A stretch of DNA of 35,596 nt from Candidatus Thorarchaeota archaeon (GCA_016839275.1 JAEOUM010000022.1:1-35596), one strand, 5' to 3'; positions 25,867 to 35,482 are shown, counted from the stretch's first letter. Program-made: numbers and translations. The notes: a model not told the origin generated them from the letters alone.

Positions 25867-26049
25867 TATATTAGGAAGATTTCCGATAGTGAAATACGGA
25901 TGGGACTAGAGGCTACAAAAACAGGAGAGGGATATTCTAGTTACAGTGAAACTGTCATGGCAAAGGTCCTGTAGCAATTTCTGCAATCATCTAATACGTC
26001 TATGATGGATACCTGTTTCTATTATCATGATGTAGATGAGCGAGCATAA

Positions 26050-26838
26050 TCAGCCTAATCCCTGGAGAGCTATAACAGCTGCTCCTAATGCCCCAGTGAG
26101 TTGAGGTATGTCAGGAATCCAGAGCTCAGTTCCAAGTTGTTTTGAGAGGTAATGACGGAAAGCTGGATTTAATGCGACACCGCCTGTGACACAGACTGGC
26201 TCTGCAAAGCTAACACGTTTGGATAGAGCGACAATTTTGGAAGTCATTGATGCGTGCAAGCCTGCAGCAATGTCCGCAGGAGAATCACCTGCGCCAATGC
26301 GACCTATAACCTCACTCTCTGCAAAGACTGTACAAGTACTACTTATCGAGCTCGGTGAGGTTGATTTGAGTGCAAGTAGTCCTAGTTCATCTATTGAAAC
26401 CTCAAGGACGCGCGCCATGACTTCTAAGAACCGGCCCGTTCCAGCAGAACACTTGTCATTCAACTCAAAGTCATCAGGTCTTCCGGATGGTCCAATTCTA
26501 ATGACTTTCGCATCTTGGCCGCCTACATCAATCAGAAGTCGAATATCAGGATTAAGTCTGTGGACACCCACACTGTGGCAAGTTATTTCAGTGACGGTCC
26601 TGTGAGGTAGTTCTACCCGAGCCCTCCCGTATCCCGTACTAACAGCTGGAATGTTCTCAAGGTTGATACCAGACATAGAAGAGATTTCACCTAGAACCTT
26701 ATCTACAGCTTGGACTGCTGATGCTCCTGTCTGCATTAGAGATTTTGCGAGAATTGCACCTGAACTGTCAATTAATACTGCCTTCGTTGTCGTTGATCCG
26801 ACATCAATCCCTATGCCCAGATCTGTACCCAAAACCAT
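26050..26838 (-). CDS. BadF/BadG/BcrA/HgdC-type ATPase, dehydratase/reductase activator
   Basis: 'GIGIDVGSTTTKAVLID', 'DVGGQDAKVI', Fe-S Cys in 'NDKCSAGTGRFLEVMA' and 'SSTCTVFAESEVIG'. Confidence 0.92.
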   Translation of the reverse strand: MVLGTDLGIGIDVGSTTTKAVLIDSSGAILAKSLMQTGASAVQAVDKVLGEISSMSGINLENIPAVSTGYGRARVELPHRTVTEITCHSVGVHRLNPDIRLLIDVGGQDAKVIRIGPSGRPDDFELNDKCSAGTGRFLEVMARVLEVSIDELGLLALKSTSPSSISSTCTVFAESEVIGRIGAGDSPADIAAGLHASMTSKIVALSKRVSFAEPVCVTGGVALNPAFRHYLSKQLGTELWIPDIPQLTGALGAAVIALQGLG

Positions 26839-26843
26839 CTCTC

Positions 26844-28079
26844 CTACATTAGCATTTCAAGGAGCGCGTCAACTCGCGTTTCGATTTGTGCTTCATTATA
26901 TACTCTTGAATCTACCATGTCACCCTCGATTATTACTCCTGGAACTCCTGTTCTCTCAGTCACTAGTTCTTTTGAAACCATTTGACCTAAGGAGTAGCGT
27001 TTACATGAACGGACTGAGAACATAATGAATCCATCTAGGTCATAATCCTTAATCAGTTGACACATCTTATCGACCTTAGCATCAAGTCCTTTGTTCAGAT
27101 ACACATTGGAATAGATTTCTACAATTCCATCTATTATCGAGCTCGTATCTACACCTTCGATAGAGCCAGACCATGCGTGTGTATAGGTATCTGCAGGAAA
27201 TACAACACCTCTACTAGCAAGCAAATTGAAGAAACGGAGTGTGTACCACATGGGAATATTATCCCATAGCAGTCGTATCTTCTCATCACGCACAGCTCCT
27301 AGTCCTTCACTAACTCGATCATCTACCTCAGCAAGGAGGGTCTCATAGAAATCAACGCATTGTTCAGTCCCTCGGCTGGAAACAACTGGTGCCATTGTCA
27401 GAAAGCGATCTGCACAATTCAATGGACTAGGTTTTTTCTGGCAAGCTTCAAGAGATCGTGTCCATAGGCCAATAGCCTTGCTAGAGAGGTCAGCCACTTC
27501 AGCGAGGCGTTCATCTTGAAGTGGTTTGCTAAATTTATCTTCAAGGAATTGAATCAGACGTTGAACTCCTTTGCGGACATACTCCTGATGGTGTGGCAGT
27601 TGTTCTGCTTCGATTGGAGGTGTATCTAACAAAAAGACCGTCGCCCCAGTCATCTCAGCAATAGCATCATACCATCGGAGAACTGTCCCACAGATGTTAT
27701 TGCAAGCCAAGAGAATTTGCGGAGTCGGGAGTGCGCCCATAGGGACTTCATCAGGTTTTTCGGTGGATCCGATGCTTGCACGAGCATAGGAACATAGCTC
27801 TTGGGAGTATCCAAGGTCTTCTGCATAGCTACAAACTTCAGGACCAATTTTCTGGGCGCCAATGATGGCTCCTGCCTGTTCTGGGTAGACTACACCAACA
27901 TTCATAGCTATAGGGATTTCAACAGGAAACCCGGAAGTAACCCAAGCAAGATTACCATTCTCACTAGCTTCAAGAGCTTCTAATCCTCCTGTGAAGGCTA
28001 TTTGTTGAAGCAAAGTCTGAGTTTCAAGGCGTCTATAGGGTTTCTCTTCACTTGGTCTATCTCCATTCATTTTCTTCAC
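26844..28079 (-). CDS. 2-hydroxyacyl-CoA dehydratase / benzoyl-CoA reductase family subunit
   Basis: 'LLACNNICGTVLRWYDAIAEMTGATVFLLDTPP', 'DGFIMFSVRSCKRYSLGQ', 'GVPGVIIEGDMVDSRVYNEAQIETRVDALLEML'. Confidence 0.88.
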   Translation of the reverse strand: MKKMNGDRPSEEKPYRRLETQTLLQQIAFTGGLEALEASENGNLAWVTSGFPVEIPIAMNVGVVYPEQAGAIIGAQKIGPEVCSYAEDLGYSQELCSYARASIGSTEKPDEVPMGALPTPQILLACNNICGTVLRWYDAIAEMTGATVFLLDTPPIEAEQLPHHQEYVRKGVQRLIQFLEDKFSKPLQDERLAEVADLSSKAIGLWTRSLEACQKKPSPLNCADRFLTMAPVVSSRGTEQCVDFYETLLAEVDDRVSEGLGAVRDEKIRLLWDNIPMWYTLRFFNLLASRGVVFPADTYTHAWSGSIEGVDTSSIIDGIVEIYSNVYLNKGLDAKVDKMCQLIKDYDLDGFIMFSVRSCKRYSLGQMVSKELVTERTGVPGVIIEGDMVDSRVYNEAQIETRVDALLEMLM

Positions 28080-28082
28080 CTC

Positions 28083-29291
28083 TCACCTTTCAGTCAATGT
28101 TTCTAGGAAGCTCTGAATACGAACCTCTATTCGTGCTTTATCACTTAATTCGGGGTCAATTGGTATTCTCGTGGTCTTGATACCCACTTCAGATGCTGCG
28201 CGTTCAATTGATGGCGCCTCAAATTGGTCAGGATCGCAGAATGATTGCTCGCAGATTAATAGACCATGAATCGATAGATTCGTCAGCAGGTCTTTCAAGA
28301 ATATCATTCGATGTTTGAGACCTTCTTGTGTAGGCTCACCAGGAGCTGCAAGAAGTGACTTTGCCATTTCCATGAAAGGATCCTCCGATTCATCTAATGG
28401 TGGTGTAAACACCGATTTGAAACCAAATGATAGGAGATCCAAGGTTATCACAGATTCAGGAATATCGGGAATGTCTTTAATAAGAGTCCCTAGAGCTTGC
28501 GGTTCAATCATACCTCCGGCAACAACTACTCTAGGCGCATCAAGATTTTCTGGAAGTTGCACATTCTCAAAATCTCTATTCACAAGCGCAGTCATAACTG
28601 ATTCGACATTTTCAAAAATTCCCAGATCCGTAACCATCTTCTTGACACTGTTGGCAGCCTCCGTTATTGCTGATGCTGCAGCTGCAGTGGGCGTGGTTAA
28701 GAATACACGAACGAGTTGTGCCACATCAGAATATGAGATTATCTTCGGATTGACGACTCGGGCTGAATATAGAAATTTGGCTCCTTCTCTAAACTCTCGT
28801 ACAAGAGATATACCACGGTTATAACTCTCCTTCAGAAATGGACGCTCAAATATGGTGGTCAAAGATTCACTGAGAAGTCTGAGTTCTTCAGCAAGATATC
28901 GTTGGGTGGAATCATCTATAATATTTCTAGTGACCGGATAGGTCAAACGAAAGACCCTATCTTCTGGGAAACGGACACGCCAGATATCTCCTAAATTTTG
29001 AAGGGAATCACAGGTGTTGCTAGGGAATAGAATACCTGTGAGAGGAGGCATTTGATTGCTCGTCCGTTGACTATAGAGGTTTCTAATATATGAGCAGGCA
29101 AATGTCTGAAGACTTGCCTCAAAGCCGCTAGGGACTTGAGGTAGAGTTCTGATAAGAGAAGGTATCAATCCGTGAGCCATGAAGAGCTCAAGCGGAGTGT
29201 GTGGATAGATGTACCCTATCAACTCCTCTCCTGCTGCGACAAGCTGCATCAACCCAGCTGTGGATTGTTCAATCACTCCTTCATTACTCAA
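28083..29291 (-). CDS. Second 2-hydroxyacyl-CoA dehydratase / benzoyl-CoA reductase family subunit
   Basis: 'GYIYPHTPLELFMAHGLIP', 'GILFPSNTCDSLQNLGDIWR', 'VVVAGGMIEPQALGTLIKD', 'LLICEQSFCDPDQFEAP'. Confidence 0.85.
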   Translation of the reverse strand: MSNEGVIEQSTAGLMQLVAAGEELIGYIYPHTPLELFMAHGLIPSLIRTLPQVPSGFEASLQTFACSYIRNLYSQRTSNQMPPLTGILFPSNTCDSLQNLGDIWRVRFPEDRVFRLTYPVTRNIIDDSTQRYLAEELRLLSESLTTIFERPFLKESYNRGISLVREFREGAKFLYSARVVNPKIISYSDVAQLVRVFLTTPTAAAASAITEAANSVKKMVTDLGIFENVESVMTALVNRDFENVQLPENLDAPRVVVAGGMIEPQALGTLIKDIPDIPESVITLDLLSFGFKSVFTPPLDESEDPFMEMAKSLLAAPGEPTQEGLKHRMIFLKDLLTNLSIHGLLICEQSFCDPDQFEAPSIERAASEVGIKTTRIPIDPELSDKARIEVRIQSFLETLTER

Positions 29292-29511
29292 AGCGGTTTC
29301 CTCTCAGATAATTTGCTCAATATCTACAAGAATGCTAAACTTCCATCATTCAACATCTTAATTCTTGCGTTGAATTCGATTTTTCAGTCAATTTTGCCGC
29401 TTTTTATATCCGTGGATGGTATTAATAACCGCGTTTGCTATAATGAGCAGTTATACTTTAGTCAATTTTTTGCTAAAGAACGCATAACGAGAGATGTGGA
29501 GAGAAATCAAA

Positions 29512-31251
29512 ATGGAAGAAATGCCATGGCACAAATCAAGATGGCCAAACACTGTCAAGAAGTCTTTGGACTATCCTGATGAGCCACTTTTTGCGCTATT
29601 AGACAAAATAGCTGCTAAGCACCCAGAGGCACCTTCAACGGTCTATTCTGGGATATCACATTCCTTTGCCGAGGTTAAGGATCACGCTGATAGGATTGCT
29701 AACTTCCTTTCGAGTAAAGGTATCGGTAAAGGCGATAAAGTCGCGATTTTCATGCCGAATATACCTCAATATCCACCAGTCTTCTTTGGTATTCTAAAGA
29801 CTGGAGCAACCACTGTCACCTGTAATCCCTCATACAAAGCGAACGAGCTGAATTTCCAGCTCAAAGACTCGGGAGCGAAGGCGGTATTCGTGTTCGATCA
29901 TCCATCCTTCACACCGACATCTTACGCAGCAACAAAAGGAACTGATGTTAGGATTCATGTGATATGTAGCATCAAGAGCTTCTTACCAAAAGCAAAAGCT
30001 GTTCTTGGTGGTCTTCTCGGTAAGATTCCGAAAGGTGATACCTACGAGGAGGGAACTGTATTCTATGATGAGATCATCGAGCAGTATGAGCCAAAACCAC
30101 CCACTGTTTCAATCAAACCCAAGGAGGACCTAGCACTCATCCTCTATACTGGTGGTACTACAGGAACACCAAAGGGAGCAATGCTCACTCATCACAATCT
30201 ATACAGCAATGTTGTTCAAATCGACGAATGGGTTCAGCTCGAACCCAAAGGAGGAGGAACCCCAGAAAAGCTCAAACCAGGAGAGGAAGTATTTGTGGGA
30301 GCTCTACCATGGTATCACAGCTATGGCTTGACTCTTACAATGGTTGCATCCTATCTCATGGGAAGTGCCTTGGTCTGTGTTCCAGACCCAAGAGCTGGCA
30401 AACCGCCAATGAGCGAACTATTAGCTGAGATTCAAAAGAACAAGGGGACCATTCTACATTGTGTACCAGCACTGTATGCAGGGATGGTGAACAACCCGAA
30501 TGTTGGAAAATATGACCTATCAACCCTCAAAGCCTGTGGTTCAGGAGCTGCACCTCTACCCCCAGAGCTTGCGAAGAACTTTGAGAGCAAGACAGGTGCG
30601 ACATTATTTGAGGGGTATGGTCTCACAGAAACCTCACCATTAGCCACTGCAAATCCAGCTCTGAAAAGCTTACGCAAATTCGGATCTATTGGTGTCCCAA
30701 TCTCTGATACTTATGTCACAGTTCTCGACATCGAAACTGGTAAGAAAGAACTCAAGCAAGGAGAAACTGGTGAGATTGCAATCAGCGGGCCACAAGTTAT
30801 GGCTGGATACTGGAATCGACCTGAAGAAACAGCGGACGTCATCAGAACCATTGGTGGGAAGCGCTACTTCCTCACCGGGGATATAGGCCATATGGATGAA
30901 GACGGATTCTTTGTAGTTTCAGATAGGAAGAAGGACATGATCAACGTTGGGGGTCTCAAAGCTTATCCAAGAGAAATTGAGGACATCTTCTTTGAACATC
31001 CAAAGGTAGCAATGGCAGCTGTCATTGGTCTGCCACGAGATGACGACCCAACAAACGAGTATGTTAAGGCATACATTGTCCTGAAAGCAGGTGAAACAGC
31101 CACCCCAGAGGAGTTCATCGCGTGGGCAAAGGAACATATGGCGGGCTATAAGCGACCCAAGGAGGTTGTGTTTGTAGACTCATTGCCTATGACCGCTGTC
31201 GGGAAAGTGCTGAGGCGAGAACTCAAAGAAGCTGAACTCGCCAAGAAGTAG
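29512..31251 (+). CDS. Long-chain-fatty-acid/acyl-CoA ligase (AMP-binding), copy 1
   Basis: 'LILYTGGTTGTPKGAMLTHHNL', 'GYGLTETSP', 'MTAVGKVLRREL'. Start at Met 29512 matches copy 2 better than 29494. Confidence 0.92.
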   Translation: MEEMPWHKSRWPNTVKKSLDYPDEPLFALLDKIAAKHPEAPSTVYSGISHSFAEVKDHADRIANFLSSKGIGKGDKVAIFMPNIPQYPPVFFGILKTGATTVTCNPSYKANELNFQLKDSGAKAVFVFDHPSFTPTSYAATKGTDVRIHVICSIKSFLPKAKAVLGGLLGKIPKGDTYEEGTVFYDEIIEQYEPKPPTVSIKPKEDLALILYTGGTTGTPKGAMLTHHNLYSNVVQIDEWVQLEPKGGGTPEKLKPGEEVFVGALPWYHSYGLTLTMVASYLMGSALVCVPDPRAGKPPMSELLAEIQKNKGTILHCVPALYAGMVNNPNVGKYDLSTLKACGSGAAPLPPELAKNFESKTGATLFEGYGLTETSPLATANPALKSLRKFGSIGVPISDTYVTVLDIETGKKELKQGETGEIAISGPQVMAGYWNRPEETADVIRTIGGKRYFLTGDIGHMDEDGFFVVSDRKKDMINVGGLKAYPREIEDIFFEHPKVAMAAVIGLPRDDDPTNEYVKAYIVLKAGETATPEEFIAWAKEHMAGYKRPKEVVFVDSLPMTAVGKVLRRELKEAELAKK

Positions 31252-31264
31252 TATATATGAAATA

Positions 31265-31297
31265 GGGGATGGAATACCATCCCCCAATTCTTCTTTT
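31265..31297 (+). terminator. Hairpin plus T-tract terminator after acyl-CoA ligase copy 1
   Basis: GGGGATGG-AATA-CCATCCCC perfect 8-bp stem followed by 'caattcttctttttt'. Confidence 0.7.
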
Positions 31298-31348
31298 TTG
31301 ACGTACTAAAAAAATATCAGAGACCGTTACAGTACAAAACAGCTATAC

Positions 31349-31372
31349 AATCTTACCTCATTATGTAAGATT
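31349..31372. promoter_or_regulatory. Operator-like inverted repeat AATCTTAC-N8-GTAAGATT
   Basis: Perfect 8-bp arms 13 bp upstream of the start codon of acyl-CoA ligase copy 2, next to 'aaggag'. Confidence 0.55.
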
Positions 31373-31385
31373 AAGGAGTTGAGAG

Positions 31386-33140
31386 ATGATGGATGAGATG
31401 TACTGGCAATCAGGGCCTGCATGGCCTAGACGCGCCCCGAAAACCCTTGAATATCCTGAAGAACCCCTGTTTGCAATGTTAGACAGGGCAGCTGAGAAAA
31501 GTGGTCACTTGCCATTCACGGTATTCATGGATAGAACGCAGACCTTCGCGGAGGTAAGAGAACACGCAGACAGGATTGCTAATTTCCTAGTCACTAAGGG
31601 TATCAAGGAAGGCGATAAGGTCGCCATTTTTCTACCCAATGTACCCCATTTCCCTGCAATTTTCTATGGTGCACTCAAGACTGGAGCTAAGGTTGTGACA
31701 TGCAACCCCCTTTACAAGGCAGGAGAGCTGAACTATCAGCTCAAAGATACTGGAGCTCAAATAGTATTTGCACTGGATCATCCGACCTTCACTCCGACAT
31801 GCTATGAAGCTATCAAGGGCACAGATGTCCACACTGTTATTGTATGCAGTGTAAAACCATTCTTGTCTAAGGCAAAAGCAACAATTGGCGGGCTCCTTGG
31901 TAAGATACCCAAGAGCCCGTACTATGAGGAAGATAAGACCGAATTCTATGAAACAATCCTAGCAAAATATGAGCCGAAGGTACCTCAAGTCAGTATCGAC
32001 CCCATGGACACCGCGGTTCTGATTTATACCGGTGGTACTACAGGAACACCGAAGGGAGCCGAGCTTACACATCACAATCTAACATCTAATCTTCTTCAGA
32101 TAGTAGAGTGGGTCTACTTGGAGAAGGAAGATGCTGAGAGAGAAGGCGGAGTTCGATATGGAGAAGAGGTCTATGTTGGAGCTGTACCATGGTATCACAG
32201 CTATGGTCTTACTCTCACGATGCTTATGTCAGTCTGGTATGCTGGAAAACTTGTTTGTATTCCAGATCCGAGAGCTGGAAAACCACCACTATCTGAATTA
32301 CTTAGTGAATTATCAAAGAACAGAGGCACAGTTCTGAATTGCGTACCAGCACTCTATGCGGGAATAGCTAATCATCCCGATATTGCAAAATATGATCTTA
32401 CTTCCGTCACTATCTGTAGTTCAGGAGCAGCTCCGTTACCACCAGAAGTCGCTAAAGCTTTTGAAGATGTGACTGGTACTCTTCTGTTTGAAGGATACGG
32501 ACTCACCGAAACATCCCCGGTAACACATATCAATCCCACAAATAGAAAGTTTCGTAAGTTTGGCTCAATAGGACTCCCAATTTCAGACACAATCTGCAAG
32601 ATTGTTGATATGGAAACAGGAACCAAGGAAATGCCAGTAGGAGAGGTCGGAGAGATAGCAATCCACGGCCCACAAGTCTTCAAGGGGTACTACAAGAAGC
32701 CAGATGAAACTGCGAATGTAATGCGAGAATTCAATGGAAAGCGCTTCTTCCTGACTGGTGATATTGGATCAATGGATGAGAATGGCTACACCTTCATCAG
32801 CGATAGAAAGAAGCAGATGATCAATGTGGGTGGAATGAAGGCGTATCCTCGTGAAATCGAAGACATCCTATTCACTCATCCTAAAGTGCAGATGGCAGCT
32901 GTAATCGGACTCCCTCGCGAAGAAGACCCTAACAATGAGTTTGTCAAGGCATATATCATGCTAAAAGAGGGAGAAACAGCAACACCAGACGAATTCATAG
33001 AATGGGCACGCGATAAAATGGCAGGCTATAAACGTCCCAAGGAAGTCGATATTGTTGAGCGCCTTCCCATGAGTAATGTTGGAAAGGTGCTTAGAAGAGA
33101 GCTTTGGGAGGCAGAAATGAAGAAGAGGGGACATTCATAG
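31386..33140 (+). CDS. Long-chain-fatty-acid/acyl-CoA ligase (AMP-binding), copy 2
   Basis: 'VLIYTGGTTGTPKGAELTHHNL', 'GYGLTETSPV', 'MSNVGKVLRREL'; extensive visual identity to copy 1. Confidence 0.92.
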   Translation: MMDEMYWQSGPAWPRRAPKTLEYPEEPLFAMLDRAAEKSGHLPFTVFMDRTQTFAEVREHADRIANFLVTKGIKEGDKVAIFLPNVPHFPAIFYGALKTGAKVVTCNPLYKAGELNYQLKDTGAQIVFALDHPTFTPTCYEAIKGTDVHTVIVCSVKPFLSKAKATIGGLLGKIPKSPYYEEDKTEFYETILAKYEPKVPQVSIDPMDTAVLIYTGGTTGTPKGAELTHHNLTSNLLQIVEWVYLEKEDAEREGGVRYGEEVYVGAVPWYHSYGLTLTMLMSVWYAGKLVCIPDPRAGKPPLSELLSELSKNRGTVLNCVPALYAGIANHPDIAKYDLTSVTICSSGAAPLPPEVAKAFEDVTGTLLFEGYGLTETSPVTHINPTNRKFRKFGSIGLPISDTICKIVDMETGTKEMPVGEVGEIAIHGPQVFKGYYKKPDETANVMREFNGKRFFLTGDIGSMDENGYTFISDRKKQMINVGGMKAYPREIEDILFTHPKVQMAAVIGLPREEDPNNEFVKAYIMLKEGETATPDEFIEWARDKMAGYKRPKEVDIVERLPMSNVGKVLRRELWEAEMKKRGHS

Positions 33141-33326
33141 CCAAGATGTAAATTTAAACAGAAAAGAGGATTAGGTGCAGCCAAATCTAACAGGATATTG
33201 AGAATATACCAATCAAGCAGCACTCTGAATTCGCAGAGCTCGTCTTCTGTGTATGTTCCTTTCTTGCTTCAATTTATTAAGGAGCTGCGGCTGTAATTAA
33301 AGACCAAAATTCGTTTTCAGGTACAG

Positions 33327-33968
33327 GTGATAAAAATGACTCCCTCATGGAAAAGGTATGGTGCATATTTTGGTATACTTGGTGGCATTATTTTTGTTGT
33401 CGTGACCTTTATCGCTATGTTGACCTATCCTGGTGGATATTCATTTCTTGATTATTCCTTCAGTTCGCTTGGTCAGACAGTGATAAACAGTACACCCTCT
33501 ATGCTGAACTACTTCCTCTTCGTGACTGCATGCACTGGTGCCGCAGTCTGCCTAATACCATTCCTGTTTGCAATACGAACGGAATTCACAGAAACAACAA
33601 CTCTGAAAGTGCTAAGTTGGCTAGGTACAATTCTAGCTCTTGCTGCCGCTCCGAATCTTTCTGCACTGTCACTGTTTGCAGGCAATCTATTTCCAACTGA
33701 ACATGGCTTGACTACTAGACTATTCTTCATCCTCATAATGTTGGGAATTCTATTCTATTCTATTGCAATTGTCATGAAGAAGGATTACGAGAACATCTAT
33801 GCAATTATCGGGTTTGTTGTGGTTATAATATGTGTTCTTCATATAGTTGCAATGTTTGGGATTATGTCTGAGTTGTTTGGTACAGCAGCATGGCAAAAAC
33901 TCGCAGTGTATGCATTAGTGCTATGGTCAGCATTTCAAGGTTACAAGCTCTTGAAAGTGTTTCAATAG
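33327..33968 (+). CDS. DUF998-like integral membrane protein
   Basis: Polytopic membrane protein with 'YPGGYSFLDYSFSSLGQTVIN' motif typical of DUF998. Confidence 0.7.
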   Translation: MIKMTPSWKRYGAYFGILGGIIFVVVTFIAMLTYPGGYSFLDYSFSSLGQTVINSTPSMLNYFLFVTACTGAAVCLIPFLFAIRTEFTETTTLKVLSWLGTILALAAAPNLSALSLFAGNLFPTEHGLTTRLFFILIMLGILFYSIAIVMKKDYENIYAIIGFVVVIICVLHIVAMFGIMSELFGTAAWQKLAVYALVLWSAFQGYKLLKVFQ

Positions 33969-34105
33969 AAATAATCCTCCTATTCTTCATACCATTAATC
34001 ATTGCAGTTCCAGCTCTCATATGTATTGCAGCTTTCACTGGCTGCATCTCAATGAAAGAAGAGGAAACAAAGGTATACCAGCGGGATACACAGGAACCAG
34101 ACCTT

Positions 34106-34137
34106 AGGTAGCTCTAGGTTAGAGCGAAAAACTACCT
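34106..34137. terminator. Nested hairpin between convergent genes
   Basis: GCTCTA-GGT-TAGAGC inside AGGTA(G)...CTACCT, with an A-tract (gaaaaa) that is a T-tract for the minus strand. Confidence 0.4.
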
Positions 34138-34664
34138 CAATCCAACCTTTCAGAAGTAGACTTCTTGTGAGTCTTCCCCAATTCTACATAGAGTTGAGCA
34201 CCAACAAGAAAAGCCTCGCGAAGATTCTCAGGAACCTCCTTAACGACTTTTCCAGGTATGCCTAGGACAAGGCTTCCATCAGGAATCACAGTATTGTTGG
34301 TCACAACGGAACCAGCACCAATAACACAATCATTACCAATCTTAGAACCATCAAGAACAACTGAACCCATTCCTACGACAGTACGGTCCCCAATCTCGCA
34401 GGCATGAATCACGCAATTATGCCCACCTGTTACATAATCACCAATAATAGTGGGATTCGTGAATGTTGTATGTACAGTTGCATTGTCCTGAATAGACGTT
34501 CCTTTTCCAATCCGAATGTAGTTCATATCAGCTCGAAGCACAGCAAACTCCCAGATGCTTGAGTCAGCACCAACCTCAATATCCCCTATGAGGGAAGCTC
34601 TGGGAGATACATAAGCATCAGGATCAATCCTAGGTCTCTTTCCATCGAACTCGTATAGGCCCAT
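34137..34664 (-). CDS. Gamma-carbonic anhydrase-like left-handed beta-helix (hexapeptide) protein
   Basis: Hexapeptide repeats; three candidate metal His in 'NATVHTT' and 'GGHNCVIHAC'. Confidence 0.85.
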   Translation of the reverse strand: MGLYEFDGKRPRIDPDAYVSPRASLIGDIEVGADSSIWEFAVLRADMNYIRIGKGTSIQDNATVHTTFTNPTIIGDYVTGGHNCVIHACEIGDRTVVGMGSVVLDGSKIGNDCVIGAGSVVTNNTVIPDGSLVLGIPGKVVKEVPENLREAFLVGAQLYVELGKTHKKSTSERLD

Positions 34665-34720
34665 ATTCGCACCTAAGACGGGTCTAATGGTCCATTCTCT
34701 TTAAGAGTATCGTAATTAGT

Positions 34721-34743
34721 ATTGATAGATCCATCCTATCAAT
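34721..34743. promoter_or_regulatory. Inverted repeat ATTGATAG-N7-CTATCAAT in divergent intergenic region
   Basis: Perfect 8-bp arms between the gamma-CA gene (minus) and the 34847 gene (plus). Confidence 0.4.
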
Positions 34744-34846
34744 GGAGTCTATGAAATGCATAAGGAAACTGTAAAGTGTACAATCTTTCGTATTTCGAAA
34801 ATACCTTATCACAAGAATATTCGACAAACTAGGATTTGAGTCGATA

Positions 34847-35482
34847 ATGCCTATCACGCCTCTTCATTATCCATTTGCTTTCTTAATCTCCAAATTAGAC
34901 AAACGTCTAACGCTGCCAGGATTGGTCGTTGGATCAGTGATTCCTGATATCGAAGTTCCAATCATGTGGATGTTCTTTTCCAACCTTCCTGATCACCTCT
35001 TTTTACATAGCCTAGTTGGAGCATTGACCATAGGGACTATACTCGCATTGATAGTCACGCGCTTCCTTTACCATCCAATTATATCATTCATCTTCAAAAT
35101 TAGGAAGAATGACTTGAATCAGGTCAGCAGAATCACTCTTTGGATGGGACTGTCCTGCTTTATTGGAGTGATATCACATCTAGCCCTTGATTTTCCAATG
35201 CATTGGTACAATCCGATTCTCTGGCCTTGGGTGAATCCAAACGATATTGTCGGTCCGCTTGTCCTATTATTTATGCCGACCTATGATATGTGGACAGCTT
35301 ATTTGATTGCCAGTTCAATCATGCATATTGCAATGATAATTATTTGGTCTGGAATCATAGTGATACTCCATTCCAAAGGAGATCTTTGGTATCGACACTG
35401 GGTCATAGACACTAAAGCAGTAAAATACATCGAAAATGATACAGCTAGAATTTCAACGAATGGGGAGGAACCATTCTTCTAA
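34847..35482 (+). CDS. DUF4184-like membrane protein
   Basis: 'MPITPLHYPFAFLISKLDKRLTLPGLVVGSVIPDIEVPIMW...HSLVGAL', 'ISHLALDFPMHW'. Confidence 0.7.
   Translation: MPITPLHYPFAFLISKLDKRLTLPGLVVGSVIPDIEVPIMWMFFSNLPDHLFLHSLVGALTIGTILALIVTRFLYHPIISFIFKIRKNDLNQVSRITLWMGLSCFIGVISHLALDFPMHWYNPILWPWVNPNDIVGPLVLLFMPTYDMWTAYLIASSIMHIAMIIIWSGIIVILHSKGDLWYRHWVIDTKAVKYIENDTARISTNGEEPFF

Noticed and set aside
25899-25974. About 24-aa ORF (MGLEATKTGEGYSSYSETVMAKVL) downstream of korC
   Set aside because: Length is within chance expectation; no recognisable family.
26186-28824. Plus-strand ORFs 26186-26605, 26651-27025, 28315-28824 opposite the BCR/HAD genes
   Set aside because: Antisense to clear family members; Ser/Ala-rich shadow translations.
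1178-33968. Genome-wide reassignment of TAG as a sense codon
   Set aside because: Many genes here end plausibly in TAG (663, 16879, 31251, 33140, 33968), one just before a terminator hairpin. TAG is therefore probably a normal stop, and only local readthrough or error remains possible.
33890-34111. 73-aa ORF with a hydrophobic segment and KEEETKVYQRD tail overlapping the end of the DUF998 gene
   Set aside because: Could be a small membrane protein, but it overlaps heavily with the DUF998 CDS and has no clear start signal; insufficient support.
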